DNA from: Holtermannia corniformis
Lineage: Eukaryota; Basidiomycota; Tremellomycetes; Holtermanniales
Assembly (NCBI GenBank): GCA_001599935.1
Contig: BCIJ01000021.1
Location: forward strand, 33,646 to 97,645
Direction of reading: 5' to 3'
DNA: 64,000 nucleotides
In this document: positions 1 through 10,294 of the stretch, in pieces
Position numbering within the stretch: position 1 is the first letter of the stretch
How the letters are laid out: each line of letters opens with the position of its first letter
The notes under the pieces: generated by a model
Told to the model about the DNA's origin: nothing
Seen by the model: only the letters and a program-made list of their open reading frames with translations
Database searches by the model: none
Position numbers and translations under genes: made by a program

Positions 1-2
1 CG

Positions 3-149
3 CAGCAATACCCTGTAACAAAACTCATACCTACGCGCTATATGGCTGAACGCCTCCTGGATTGGGCGGACGCTGACACGCTGGAGCAGCAAAACCAGTT
101 TGCAAAGATGTTGGCACCCGGCGCGCCAGACATTGCCGATCGCAAGTGA
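3..149 (+). CDS. Crinkler/RHS-type NTPase, C-terminal end only (cut by window edge)
   Basis: This is the last part of a gene whose 5' portion lies outside the window. The frame opening at base 3 runs 48 codons to a TGA at 147-149. It contains PVTKLIPTRY and, near the end, MLAPGAPDI, which match PVTKLIIPTRY and LFVPGAPDIV at the C-terminus of the copy at 57621-58782. It therefore belongs to the same subtype as that right-end copy. The intact gene at 344 follows 195 bp downstream on the same strand. Nothing can be said about its NTPase domain or whether it is intact. Confidence 0.6.
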   Translation, partial: QQYPVTKLIPTRYMAERLLDWADADTLEQQNQFAKMLAPGAPDIADRK

Positions 150-343
150 ACTTACGGGCGACTAGATCCGCCATAGCCATCAGCGGGCGCATTTGCTAGT
201 CATCATCCATGCATGCTGTTGCTGCCTAGACGCGTCCACCTCGCGCTTTATATCAGTCTGGACCGGACCCGTCCTCGCCCACTCTATGACTGGGACCTCG
301 CCACCGCCTGCAACCTGCAACGACCAGGCATACTCGTGCAACG

Positions 344-2121
344 ATGACCGAGTCATACGCTGATGCGTGGCGAGCCAAGATGAGGAAAACGTACTGGGGC
401 GCTGCAGAACCTACCCAACTCGTCATCCACAAAGGGGACCGCATAGAAACACTGGCCGACCCGTATCTTCACTGGACCCCCGATGAGGTCAACCCGCTGT
501 ACGTGCGGCCACAATATGTACGGATTTGGCAGCACGTCGAAACCGACCTGGCGGGCCCGCTCGACGAGAGTAGGCTGGTCATATACGGTCACCCTGGCAT
601 CGGTACGTTCCTACACCATCTGAGGCAGGCTGCTGACGCGCTGTAAAGGTAAGACCACCTGCTTGCTTTACATCATGGCGCGAGCATTGGCCAGGCGAAC
701 ACCGGTGCTAGTCGTTTGTGAAACGACCGAGTATTCGCTCTTCACGAATCAAGGAGCCATGACAGTTTCGCAAGGGCCTTATCCGCCTGGCACGCTGGTC
801 CTTATTGACTGCAACGACAGCATCGACGGTGTCCCAGACGAGTTCAGGCCCAATGGCAAGAACAAACTGCATACTGTGATAGCAGCGTCGACGCGGCCGC
901 GACGCATCTATCAATACATCAAGTATTGGCGCCCGTTCGTGGTCACGATGGAGTTGTGGTCGAAGGCCGAGCTTCATCACCTCATGTGAGTGACGCTTGC
1001 TAAGCTCCGAGGTCACGCTGACGGGGTCTTGCAGCCATCTCCGAGAATCGATCGGATCTGCTGCCCGTCCCATTCCAGTCATCCGCCGCAGTTCATCCGG
1101 ACCCTTCTATACGCCTGAGGAAGTTTTTGATCTGTTTGGACCCTGCATGCGCACAGTCTTTACTAAGACGTATCCCAACACAGGCAATGTCGCTGCTGAT
1201 TTCCTCGGCCTACATTTGCAGATCAAGACCGCCGTTAAAGGGATCAACTGGGCTTCGCTCAACGACGGCCACCTGTCCGATTCTACCCATGAAGAGCAGC
1301 GCCGGGGCTTCAATAAGCTGTTTTACTTTCGTCCCGTGAGATCGCAGCCGTGCTTGGACGATGGGCCGATTGGGGAGTACTATATCCCGACAGAACACCT
1401 TACAAGTCTCTTTTTCAATCTTGCGGCGGGTCGGCAGCTGGTCGAGCAATCCGCGTTCACGGCCATGTTTGCTTGCATGCCCGCTGTAGCTGATGCCCTC
1501 TACGAGGCGATAGTCCTGCGGTATCTGAGTAGAGGCGACCAGGGAGAGCCCGTCCTCGTCAATTTCCCCTCGACCTCGACCACGGTGCAGCTACCCTTGC
1601 CCATGGCGCATGCACCTCTTCGATTTGACCCGTTCGCCATCCAGGAGGTTCCGCAAGCCGGCTTGTTGCACGTCGCCGAGGCAGGCGTCGCGGCGGTGGA
1701 GGCAGCATCGGATCGGGACAAGATTGTGAGCTACAGTTCGAGTCGGCACCTAAGCAGAACTGACTCTCCGCAGATCGAGTGCTTGGACAACATTACGTCG
1801 CCGACCGAAGACAGCGGGGTATTGGGCGCGTCAGCAACACCAGCCAGAATGGAGGGCAGCTTAACGGCCAAGCGTCAGGCAGCTGCCAGTGTCGCGATCC
1901 AGACGAAGGATACTATCAACGCCGACGTCCGCTCCGCCGCTCCGATCGAGGCTAGCAGTACGGCCAAAGACGCAACCGGAGCAAGTTCGCGCACGAGCAA
2001 GATGGGAACAATGTCGACGTTCGAACATGACGACGGACGCGAGACTGACGGCAGTACTGATGCCGATCCGACAGACCGACGGAAGCGACGTAGAACACAG
2101 CCAAGCAAGTATGGCTTTTGA
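344..2121 (+). CDS. Crinkler/RHS-type P-loop NTPase, intact copy, subtype I
   Basis: Three exons (344-602, 649-985, 1035-2121) give a 560-residue protein. Introns are 46 and 49 nt, and both carry CTGAC before the acceptor. The first intron splits the Walker A motif, which reads GHPGIGKTT after splicing. A Walker B-like LVLIDCND and a sensor-like IAASTRP follow, then a second domain beginning PFYTPEEVFDLFGP and including a KLFYFRP motif. The layout (NPLYVRPQY before the P-loop, then a conserved effector-like half) matches fungal Crinkler/RHS proteins. That family name is from memory of motifs, not a search. After about residue 390 the sequence turns low-complexity and ends in a basic cluster, KRRRTQ, and a final GF, which suggests a nuclear protein. 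Closest relative in the window: the gene at 55915-57584. Confidence 0.75.
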
Positions 2122-2756
2122 TGGCCCCGTCACGTCGCTGCCCCTCACACGCCAATCAAGTCTACTTGGTGCCGCCGGCGACCGACCCTGTTCTGTACAC
2201 TGCACTCACCACCGCTCCCAACGTTACGGCTGGTGACAGCCAAACACCTCTCTACTCAAGCACGGCATCGAGCATCGCAATCTACCCCGCATGCAACCAG
2301 CAACCGACCCTCCACCCCCTATCGACTCACCTTGATTCCCGTATCCGCACCTGCTCCAGCTCGTTTGTGTACTTCGCTAGCATAATGATTGCGTGAGATG
2401 GATTGCTGCGGTGATAAGCACAGTAACACTTGGATAGTTTCACGGACTCACCTGATCTGACGTTCATAGATGGATACGTCGAGTAGGTCGACTTCACGCT
2501 CGACGTCGGATCTCGGCGTGACGGGGTGCGTCGAGGTCGCCTTCGACGACGTGTCACGTCGAGGCGCATCGACGATGTCGACCTACACTGCACCGTGATG
2601 ACGATTTGCGAGTTCGAGGTCATCGCATGTTACCTCTGAACAAGTCAACATGCTCGCATTAGGCATGCGAAGTAGGCCAGTAAGCGCGCGTAAGGCGCGA
2701 GGGGACAAATTAGACGTTCAAGTGTCAGCACGCATTGATCGCAGCGTTCAAACAAT
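2122..2756. other. Intergenic stretch left of the Harbinger element
   Basis: No open frame here resembles a recognisable protein. An open frame of about 38 codons ends at the transposon edge, but it does not match the Crinkler/RHS fragment on the other side of the element. The stretch holds the GTCGAC-rich inverted repeat listed separately and the left copy of the AAT target duplication. Confidence 0.6.
2483..2586. repeat. GTCGA-rich inverted repeat (foldback)
   Basis: GTAGGTCGAC at 2483-2492 is matched by its exact reverse complement at 2577-2586. The roughly 85 bases between them are dense in CGTCGA/TCGACG motifs and contain a smaller near-palindrome around GTCGAGGTCGCCTTCGAC. The DNA could fold into a long hairpin. 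It may be a decayed foldback element, or only a GC-rich low-complexity tract. No target-site duplication was found. Confidence 0.45.
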
Positions 2757-2792
2757 AGGGGGGTTCAATTCAAGTGTTCGGTGCTAAGTTCG
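2757..2792 (+). repeat. Left terminal inverted repeat of the Harbinger element
   Basis: It starts AGGGGGGTTCAATTCA. The first 16 bases are identical to the reverse complement of the right end. The next 19-20 bases match with one gap and a few changes, sharing TTCG, TGC and AGTTCG blocks. The target duplication AAT lies directly outside at 2754-2756. Confidence 0.88.
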
Positions 2793-2977
2793 TTCCAGCG
2801 ATCGATCAGTCACCTTCCGGAAAAGGCAGTCAGAGCTGAGTGCCCCGTTCGATGATGCAATTGTTCGATCCGCACTCGTGCAAGCACTGCGTGGGAAATG
2901 TAAATCTTGCTTGAGTTTGCTTCTATGCATTCGTCTTGCACTTGTTGTTACTCGCCACCACTCAACACCAGCCAAGA

Positions 2978-4301
2978 ATGGTTCGGCATACTGAGAAAGC
3001 CAAGCTACTACATGAGCTCACAAGTTGCCTAGCCGCTGTAATGGAGGCTGGGCTCGAGGACGACGATGAGGAATTCGACGAGCTGATGGAGCTTCAAGAA
3101 GCCGTCGCAGCTTCGAGATACCTTCAGCGGCGTCGCGATCCTGGCCAGGAGCGTGCCCATAATGTCAAGGCAACATTCGAGCGCCTTCTGCGCATGCCAG
3201 AAGTTGATTTCCGGCGTCACTTTCGCGTCTATCCAAGCGAGTTGTATGCCATCAACGACCTCATCAAAGACAACCCGGCTTTCTACAATTTGGAGGCCAG
3301 GAAACCCCAGCAGCCGTCCCATTATCAACTCATGGTCCTCATGTACCATCTTGGCCAGTCGGGAACGGCTGCAGGCTACCAAGGAGCTCGTCACTTCTTC
3401 GGGATCGCGGGCAAGTCTGAATTTGTGTTTTGATTGTAGCTAACGCTGTATAGAGGGCACGGTGCTCAACTACATCATCCGCAGCTTGAAAGCCATCATC
3501 GACATTGCAGCAGACCATCTCTATTGGCCTGATGATCAAGAGCGGCGCGACATCGCGAAAAAAACTGGCTTGCCCAACTGCGTCGGCTTTGTTGACGGGT
3601 TTTACGCCGTGCTTGACTCCAAGCCCCGTCGAGACGATCATGTGGCCTACTGGACTCGCAAGAAGTGCTACGCATTCAACGTAATGCTAGTCTGCGACCA
3701 CGAAATGAGGATACGGTGGCTCGATCTTGGATGGCCGGGCGCAGCTGGCGATTGGCGAGTGTACTCAAACTCTGCACTTGGTCAACGGCCTCAAGACTGG
3801 TTCTCGCGCCGTCAGTACCTCCTGGCGGATGCAGGGTACACCAATACGGAATATTTGGTGGCCTTGTTCAAGCGTCAACGCGGCGAGGACGATTTGACAA
3901 CTACTCGAGTGTGTACGACTGTTTTGGCTTGACCAATGCTCACAAAGCTGCAGGGTCGCTTCAATAAACGTGCCGCACGGATCAGAGTGCGCGTGGAGAA
4001 CTGTATCGGCCTACTCAAGGCTCGGTTTCAATATCTACGCTGCATGCGAGTTGTAGTCGAAGCCGAGCGTGGCGACATGCTTGCGCAGTCGTTTATACAC
4101 GCAGCGGCCGTACTACACAATCTGCTGATAGAGACGGCTGCAGAGTATGGAGAAGAGGAGCTTGACGAGGATGCCGAGCACCAGGAGCAGATCGACGCCG
4201 AAGTACAAGATCTTTTCGAAGTCGAGGAGCGCCGCGGTGCCAATGACGCTCGGCGGACAGCGTTAATGGCTGAATTGCGACTGTTGGACGAAGATGCATA
4301 A
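2978..4301 (+). CDS. PIF/Harbinger (HARBI1-like) DDE transposase
   Basis: Three exons (2978-3424, 3456-3908, 3954-4301) give 415 residues. The first intron is only 31 nt and its acceptor is the least certain part. The catalytic core is visible. The first Asp is in GFVDGFY (about residue 199). The second is in the Gly-rich stretch GWPGAAGDWRVYSNS. The Glu is in VENCIGLLKARFQYLR near the C-terminus. LLADAGY is a further family motif. An acidic N-terminal region precedes the helix-turn-helix-like part around QPSHYQLMVLMYHL. No stop or frameshift breaks the domain. By analogy with the family it would act with the product of the convergent gene at 4307-5430 to cut and paste the element. The start at 2978 is the first ATG in frame. 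Confidence 0.87.
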
Positions 4302-4306
4302 GGCAT

Positions 4307-5430
4307 CTACTCAATGTCGCTACCAGAGCTGCTGTCAGACTCAGAGCTGACGGCAGGGCGCTGGAAACGCTCATTCAGCGCCTTTATGCGCTTGTCGTAG
4401 GTCTCCAGCGCCTGCTCAAACGTCACCCCATCACGCGCCACAATCTCATCAACGATCTTCAGCCGCTGGTGCTGCTCTGTCGCCCGGTTCAAGTCGGCTT
4501 TGCTGCGCGCAGCAATTTTTGCGGCTTTGGCCTGGGATTTGAGAACCTTGCGGCGTCTCTCGGCACCGTTCGAGTAGACCGACGCGATGTCCTTGTAGGA
4601 GCCTGGTAGTAGTATCATTATTGTCAGTCCGTTATTGGAGGGAATAATAATACAGCACAAAGACATACGGGCTTTCTGCCGGACGCTGGTTTTTCCCCGT
4701 CTAGGCGTACTTGAGGCGCGAGGGGTCGCCGGCGACTGCGCTGACCGTTCTGGCTCGTCCTCATCGGATTCCGGGTGGTTGTCCTCATCCGGGGTACGCG
4801 CACGACCACGCAAAAGGCCAGCAAGGTGATCAGAAGCACCGGTGGTGTCTTGCGTGTTCTGAGGCGCCGTAGGACCCACCACCGCTGAATTTCCAACAAT
4901 TTCCAGCATCCTGTCGAAGAAGGGGTACTTTTCAATGGCCATTGCTGAATTTGGGGTGAGAATCAGCGTCCTGGCATCGAAAAGACGGTACATACGCCGC
5001 ATCCATTCCTCCTTCGAGACATCATCCGGTTTGGGACCAAGCTGCTGCTCTGCAAGCGTCTCTGTACCCGTAGCTTCAAGCCAGTCCCTGACAGTGCGAA
5101 ACTCAGCCATTTGGCGCAGCCACTGTGCAAGTGAGCGCGCGTGTATGAGGACAGATCATGTGCACTGACCCATGACTTTGCAGCGCTCGCGTCACGCTTC
5201 TGGGTGCACCCAGCGGCTTCCAGAAGGGGCTGAAGACACTTCGTGAATGTCTTCTGCGGTCCCCAGCCCGTTTCGCGGCCAGAATGCATCCAGCGGTCGA
5301 AGTTCTTCTTGTCCTTCATGAAATCAAAGAAGACGTCCGCGGATGACTTGCTATGCGCGTCCTTGGCATCGACAGTCCACTTTTTGGCTTTGGTGGCCCG
5401 AGCAGCAGCCTGGGACGAGCTTTGAGGCAA
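4307..5430 (-). CDS. Second Harbinger gene, Myb/SANT-like candidate (5' end uncertain)
   Basis: This gene is convergent with the transposase and their stops are 5 bp apart. At least three exons can be joined: one ends in KSW, the next opens WLRQMAEF after an intron with CTTGCACAG, and the last begins SYKDIASV after an intron ending CTACCAG. The N-terminal part, with conserved Trp, FFDFMKD, RWMHSGRETG and a spaced Lys/Trp pattern, resembles the trihelix or Myb/SANT DNA-binding proteins carried by PIF/Harbinger elements. The middle is acidic and Ser/Pro-rich. The C-terminus is a probable coiled coil (RRRKVLKSQAKAAKIAARSK) ending in a Ser/Asp tail. No ATG starts the frame at 5430, so a 5' exon probably lies further up, before 5510. 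Confidence 0.65.
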
Positions 5431-5737
5431 CAGGGATCAGCCCAAGTTGAGAAACAGACGATCAAACAGAGGCTACATGAGTGGCGGAAGGGTGAAAGAT
5501 GGGGTAACACGATGGGCGAAAGAGCCGGCTAGACAAACCTTTCAGCCCTGAGACTTGCAGACATATCGATCTGGTCTGTGTAGAATATGTTTTGAGCTCG
5601 GTGGGATTGCGCAAGGTCTGTGGCGAGAGTGACGGTGTGTCGAACTGATGGCTGTTTGCACGAACTGCCGTTTCGCCGGTTCGACGGCACTCAGCCAAAA
5701 ATGGTCCCGTTGAACGATCAGAAACCACGTGATAGAT

Positions 5738-5772
5738 CGAACTCTGCATCGAACTATGAATTGAACCCCCCT
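5738..5772 (-). repeat. Right terminal inverted repeat of the Harbinger element
   Basis: Read on the minus strand it begins AGGGGGGTTCAATTCA, like the left end. The matching target duplication AAT follows at 5773-5775. The inner part holds regularly spaced GTTCGA units, which may be binding sites for the element's own proteins. Confidence 0.88.
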
Positions 5773-5973
5773 AATGGAACCAGTCGGGCCAAGCACACTA
5801 CACGATCGAAGAAGTCTCTGACATGTTTGGTCCCGACCGCTACCTCAAAACAGGCGATGTCGACCGGGACTTTGGCAGCATCATGCGCATCAGAGGGATG
5901 ATCCAGTCGATCTCGGACGAGCAGTGGGGAATCCTGCGCAAAGGCATCGTTCAGGAGCTGTTAACAAGGACAC
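5773..5973 (+). pseudogene. Crinkler/RHS-type gene fragment, 5' part missing at the transposon edge
   Basis: From the first base after the transposon, one frame reads a segment with HYTIEEVSDMFGP and LKTGDVDRDF. This aligns to the start of the second domain of the intact family members (PFYTPEEVFDLFGP, and LYHTPSDVSDYFGP in the next gene). Similarity fades after about 65 codons. The NTPase half is absent, and the left flank of the transposon does not supply it. It is a truncated relic lying 185 bp upstream of the intact copy at 6158. Whether the transposon caused the truncation or landed beside an older break is not clear. Confidence 0.72.
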
Positions 5974-6157
5974 ATAGGTCGATACGAGCAGAGTCAATAG
6001 TGCTGGGTAGTGCCCAGCGGCTGACGACAAGAGGTGATGCAATATTTGGTTTACGCCCGTTGCCATCCACGACCCGGCCGACTCGCAATGACGCGTCCGC
6101 CTTAGAGTCAAAAGCGCGAAATGACTCGAAACGCAGACACTAGCAACAACCACGGTC

Positions 6158-7391
6158 ATGTCGACAGCGCAAGACAGCACCCGATCCGCGCCTGGGTGGG
6201 CGCAGCCGTTCTGGACCGAGTACTGGCAAGGTGGCGGCGATCCCGTCAAGACGGTCGAGCACGATGGCATGACGATCAAGACTCTGCGTCAGCCTCTACT
6301 CTCGTTTCGACCTGACGTTGAAAACCCCATCATGATTCGGCGTGATTATGAGCGTATCTGGGCATGCATCCAGGAGGATCGGGCGCAGAGCAAAAGGGGG
6401 TCTTTGGTCATGTGGGGACAGCCTGGCACAGGTAGGTCACTCCTCGCCTGGCCGCAGCTAACGATAGCAGGCAAAACGACGGCTCTGACGTATCTTCTTG
6501 CCCAACTACTCGCTCACCACGTTCCGGTCGTGATGGCAACGCACCCGACCGAGTTCACGCTATTCGATGCCGATGGCGTGCGCCAAGTTGATCGTTCGTC
6601 GCTGCCGCAAGGCGTAGTCGCTCTCGTCGAGTGCAATGCAGACAACAAACGCACTCCACGGGGGTTGGACGACGGTTACTCGAACATGTATGTCATCATT
6701 GCCGTCCCGGGCCTTGGCAAGATCGAGTCGTTTATGAAGTGGCGCTCGTGGGTTTTCGCCATGAGTCTGTGGACGAACAAAGAGTTGGTTGCCGCTGGGT
6801 AAGTAGCCAGTTGACGCGCAAGCCGGCTGACCGTGCAGAGCGCTCAGAGACCATGTCGAGGGGGCACCGGCTCCCGGCACATTGTATCACACCCCGAGCG
6901 ACGTGTCAGACTATTTCGGCCCATCTGCCCGCGTCACGCTCGCAAAGCGCTACGTCGATACCGGCGATCCCAGCGTCGATTTCAAAGACCACTTTGAACA
7001 CCTGAGGCAGACGATCAAGACGACGCCAGCAGCCACCTGGGCAAAGCTCGGCAAAGGCGACTTGACGCCGCTCGCAGAAATGCCTGGTCTTTGCGACATT
7101 TTCTCCCTCAAGCCGCGGGGTGAGCAACTGCAGAGGATGGCGTTGTGCCCGCTCGAGATCACGCTGCCGACGCGCGAGCTTTCCTTCTTGCTGCTAGAGG
7201 GCATGACGTTGGCAGAATCGACCCAGTTCCTCATGCTCTTCATGAGCACGCCCTTGATCGTAGCGACGCCGTATCCCTGGGCCAATCTCGATATCGTGAA
7301 TAGCACAGACGCGGGTCCTGCAGTACAGATCGAGAAGCGCAAGCTGGAAGAGGACGAGCCGTCAACTCTACCGCCTCCAGCCAAGTCGTAG
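6158..7391 (+). CDS. Crinkler/RHS-type P-loop NTPase, intact copy, subtype II
   Basis: Three exons (6158-6431, 6471-6798, 6839-7391) give 384 residues. Intron positions are the same as in the gene at 344: the first splits Walker A (GQPGTGKTT), the second follows the sensor region. Both introns are very short (39 and 40 nt), and the first keeps the frame open if retained. Other motifs are VVALVECNAD (Walker B-like), VIIAVPG, then YHTPSDVSDYFGP opening the second domain. The C-terminus is short and ends in a charged EKRKLEEDEP stretch. It lacks the long tail of the gene at 344. The start ATG gives an N-terminus of the length seen in the paralogues. Confidence 0.75.
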
Positions 7392-7535
7392 GCTAAAGGC
7401 AAGACCAAACGCGCCACACCAAAAGGCAAAACCAGCAAGCGCAGCAAGCGGTCAACGTAGGGAAGCGCTCACGAGATTGTAGAATACATTTGCAGAGTGA
7501 TGCACATCACCGCCTCTTTTTCACCGCTGGGACTT

Positions 7536-9785
7536 TTAGCGTGATTCGTGTCGCCCGGCGTACTCACCCTTCTGTGCGGCCGTCTTGACCTGCGCAACCT
7601 TGCCCTTTTTCCCACCCTGCGCCGTCTTCTTGCCCTTGCTGCTTGCCGGTTTCTTGGCGGCCCCAGTCGGCGACTCGCCCTCTTGCGCGCACGGCGGGCA
7701 GAACCACTCGCCGTCTGGGACGGCGCTCAGCGGAGGATCGAGGCAGTCAGTGTGGTATGGCTCGTCGCACTGCGCGTCAGCGTTATCGACGTGGTCACGG
7801 CGCACCTTTTCACACTCGAGCGGCTCGTCGTCCCTCTCTTGTGCGCACACGACGCAGACGCTCGAAGCATCGACAGTTTCAGGATGGCGTTCGAGATTGG
7901 ACAGCGCTGCGTTTGGGGTCGCAAGAAAGAGCGTGTGCCAGGCGCCTGCGGCCACACTGGGATTTCAGCAACGTTGCGACGCCATGTCGACGCACCTGAT
8001 CACGTCGACACCATTCAGTGGCTCGATCCGCTGTGGCTTTGTCGCACTCTTTGGCTGATCATCGCCGAAGCCGAGCTCGCCGTTGAGTGCGCCCTGACCC
8101 CAACCGGCCGTCATGGTCGACTCGCCGTCTGGCGCGATCGCAAAGTGAGTCGAGCCACCGCAACTGACGGCGCTGATCTTCCAGCCCATCACTGCGCAGT
8201 CAGCACACGCCTGCTAGCACGCAACTCACAGTCTTGCATATACTTGAACGTCGTCCATGGCTGGCCGCCAGAGCCTGATCGTCAGTCGAGCCGTGGCATG
8301 ACAGCGCAGACGCACCATCCCCCGTCGTCTTCCACTTGCCAGCCGCATAGTACATATTTTGCCCATCGACCACGACCGAGTCTGATCCGTCAGCCAGGCG
8401 TGTGCGCCACATTGCAGACTGACTGGTCGGCCCACACGCAATCATGCTCGCACGCATCACCCGGCTTTGCCCCGTAAACTGTAGAGTCAGCTTGACGTCC
8501 CGCACGCTGGATAGAGCCAACCTGCGGCACGAGCTGCGGCAGCACCTGATCCTTTTGATCGCCCAGCCCGAGGCGGGCATAGCCCGCAAAGCCCCAAGCG
8601 TAGACGTAGCCCTCGTCGTCCATGGCGAGCGAGTGCTGTGTGCCCGATGCGATCTGCACGATGTTCTTGGGATCGAGCGGACGGATCTGGCCTGCATGAA
8701 TCAGCGCCGTGTGGTGCACAGCAGTACGACTCACGCGGGATCCACTCGATGTCAAAGCTCGACTTGCCGGCCGACACGATGCGCTCGCCTGAAGCGTCAG
8801 CTCGAGGGTTTCGATCGTTGCGTACGCACCAGTCTTGCCGTTGGCGAGCTGACCCTTCTCGCTCGAGCCCATAGCATAGACTTTACCCGTTGATGTCAAG
8901 ACGAGGGAAAACGTCGCGCCGGCCGTGACCTACGATCAGCTGAATCCTGCCATCACCAACCCACCTGTACAGCCTTGACCGCGTCCTTGCCCCACGGCCC
9001 GGCAATCTTGGTGAACACCTTGATCTCGGGACACGGCGACTGAGCCGTGAGCCGCTGCGCTACAGTTTAGCACTACCCACATGCCCACACTGGCCCATCA
9101 CGTTGGCGCCTGCGCTCCAGACATGGCCATCACTCGCGACCAGCAGCGTGTGGTTGCGCCCGGCTGCTGCATGGACGAATGTGACATCCTTTGCCGCTCC
9201 AAGATCAGCGGGCGAGATCCTGACCGGCCACGTCTCGGGGATGATCGCCGTCGCCTGGCCGAGTGAGGAGAAGGTGTTGCGGCCAAACAGGTGAGCGTTG
9301 CCGTGGACTGAGCGCGTTGTCAGCCGTGAGCAACACTACGGCTCCGACAGACTGTCGATGCAGATCGAGTGGGCGGCCGAGCAGCCGCTGTAGACGGCGA
9401 CCGTCTTGATGTTGGCGAGCGAGCGGAGGATGCGAGGAGTGAGTAGGTCGGTGCTGGAGCTGATCAGCTTGGAATGCGCCGAGAGGATGCGACCGACCCT
9501 GCAGCGGGCTTGTCCTTTTTGCCGAGGTTGGGCCTGGAGCATCAGCACGAGCTCGATTGAAAGATGGCAACACTGACCAGTCGGTCCCGCCTGCGATCAG
9601 CACTATAGACAAAGGCGGACGTCAGTCTATCTATCAGCGGAATACACATCCGATCGGTCACACAGCATGAGCCGGTTGATGGAGCCAAACAAGGTCGCGT
9701 CTGGTGGTCGTCCGAAGCACCCACCTCGTCCCCACCGCTGCTCTTCGCTCTTGCCGTTGGCGGCCTGGTGAGTGTCGTCTGCCAT
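7536..9785 (-). CDS. RCC2-like beta-propeller with C-terminal PHD finger
   Basis: A gene of several exons reads leftward. RCC1-type repeats can be followed in order: IAGGTDWS, a segment with YSGCSAAHSICID, AAGRNHTLLVASDGHVW, QIASGTQHSLAMDDEGYVYA then WGFAGYARLG, a repeat with ELGFGDDQP, and VAAGAWHTLFLA. This order and wording match the RCC2/TD-60 group rather than RCC1. After the last blade comes a canonical C4HC3 PHD finger: CVVC, then LECEKCDEPYHTDC once a 36-nt intron at 7770-7805 is removed, then FCPPC. The C-terminus is Lys-rich (KKPASSKGKK). RCC2 proteins act in chromatin and small-GTPase signalling, and the PHD finger suggests histone-tail reading. The start at 9785 (MADDTHQ) is tentative; 9836 is an alternative. 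Confidence 0.78.
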
Positions 9786-10294
9786 GCGAAGTGTGCCAGG
9801 GATGTACTGCCTGCCGCGCTGTTGGTTGATGAACAACCCTACGTACCGTTGTCGAGGGAGGGATGCTGGCTGCCGGGAGCAAACAACTGACGATCCTTGT
9901 CCAGTGCGAGTGGGTGGGTGACAACGGCGGGGGAGCTGCTGTCCAGGCTGTAGACGATAGCAGAAGATGCAGATGTGCTCAGGGGAGCATGCGGAAAGAC
10001 GGGATGCATCAGATCAACTTGAGCCGCTCTCGGCTCTCACTCGGGTCTCAATAGTCTCGGCTCTGCGTTCTCGGCGTCTCTCACCATAGATCAGGGCTCG
10101 ATGAGATGCATACCGAGTCGAAAGAGCGTGTGGACGACCGCGACTCGTCTCGGCGCCGTCGACAGTGTTGAACGGCAACGGCGCACTGCCCGCCCGGTTT
10201 CCTTCGCCTTGCTCTGCTCACCGTCCTCTTTGATTGTTCAACGGCCAGCTCAGCAGCGACCGCACTCACTGATAACCCAGAGAGCTACGAGGCC

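Larger units (their letters stand above)
2757..5772. mobile_element. PIF/Harbinger DNA transposon, complete (3,016 bp)
   Basis: The element has imperfect inverted termini of about 35 bp (2757-2792 and 5738-5772) that both begin AGGGGGGTTCAATTCA. It is flanked by a 3-bp direct duplication AAT at 2754-2756 and 5773-5775. It carries two convergent genes, as is usual for PIF/Harbinger: a DDE transposase on the + strand and a second gene on the - strand. Three-bp target duplications are typical of the superfamily, although TWA is the common target and AAT is a variant. The transposase frame and catalytic residues look intact, so the insertion may be fairly recent. It abuts a truncated Crinkler/RHS gene on the right. 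Confidence 0.88.

Noticed and set aside
2327..2623. Open frame of 98 codons on the - strand
   Set aside because: It runs through the GTCGA inverted repeat and owes its Arg/Ser content to that repeat.
2641..2756. Left transposon flank as the missing 5' half of the Crinkler/RHS fragment
   Set aside because: An open frame reaches the insertion point, but its sequence does not match the expected family segment (PIPLIRRS-like) in any frame.
7548..8477. Open frame of 309 codons on the + strand
   Set aside because: Antisense to the RCC2-PHD gene, whose zinc ligands and repeats are unmistakable on the - strand.
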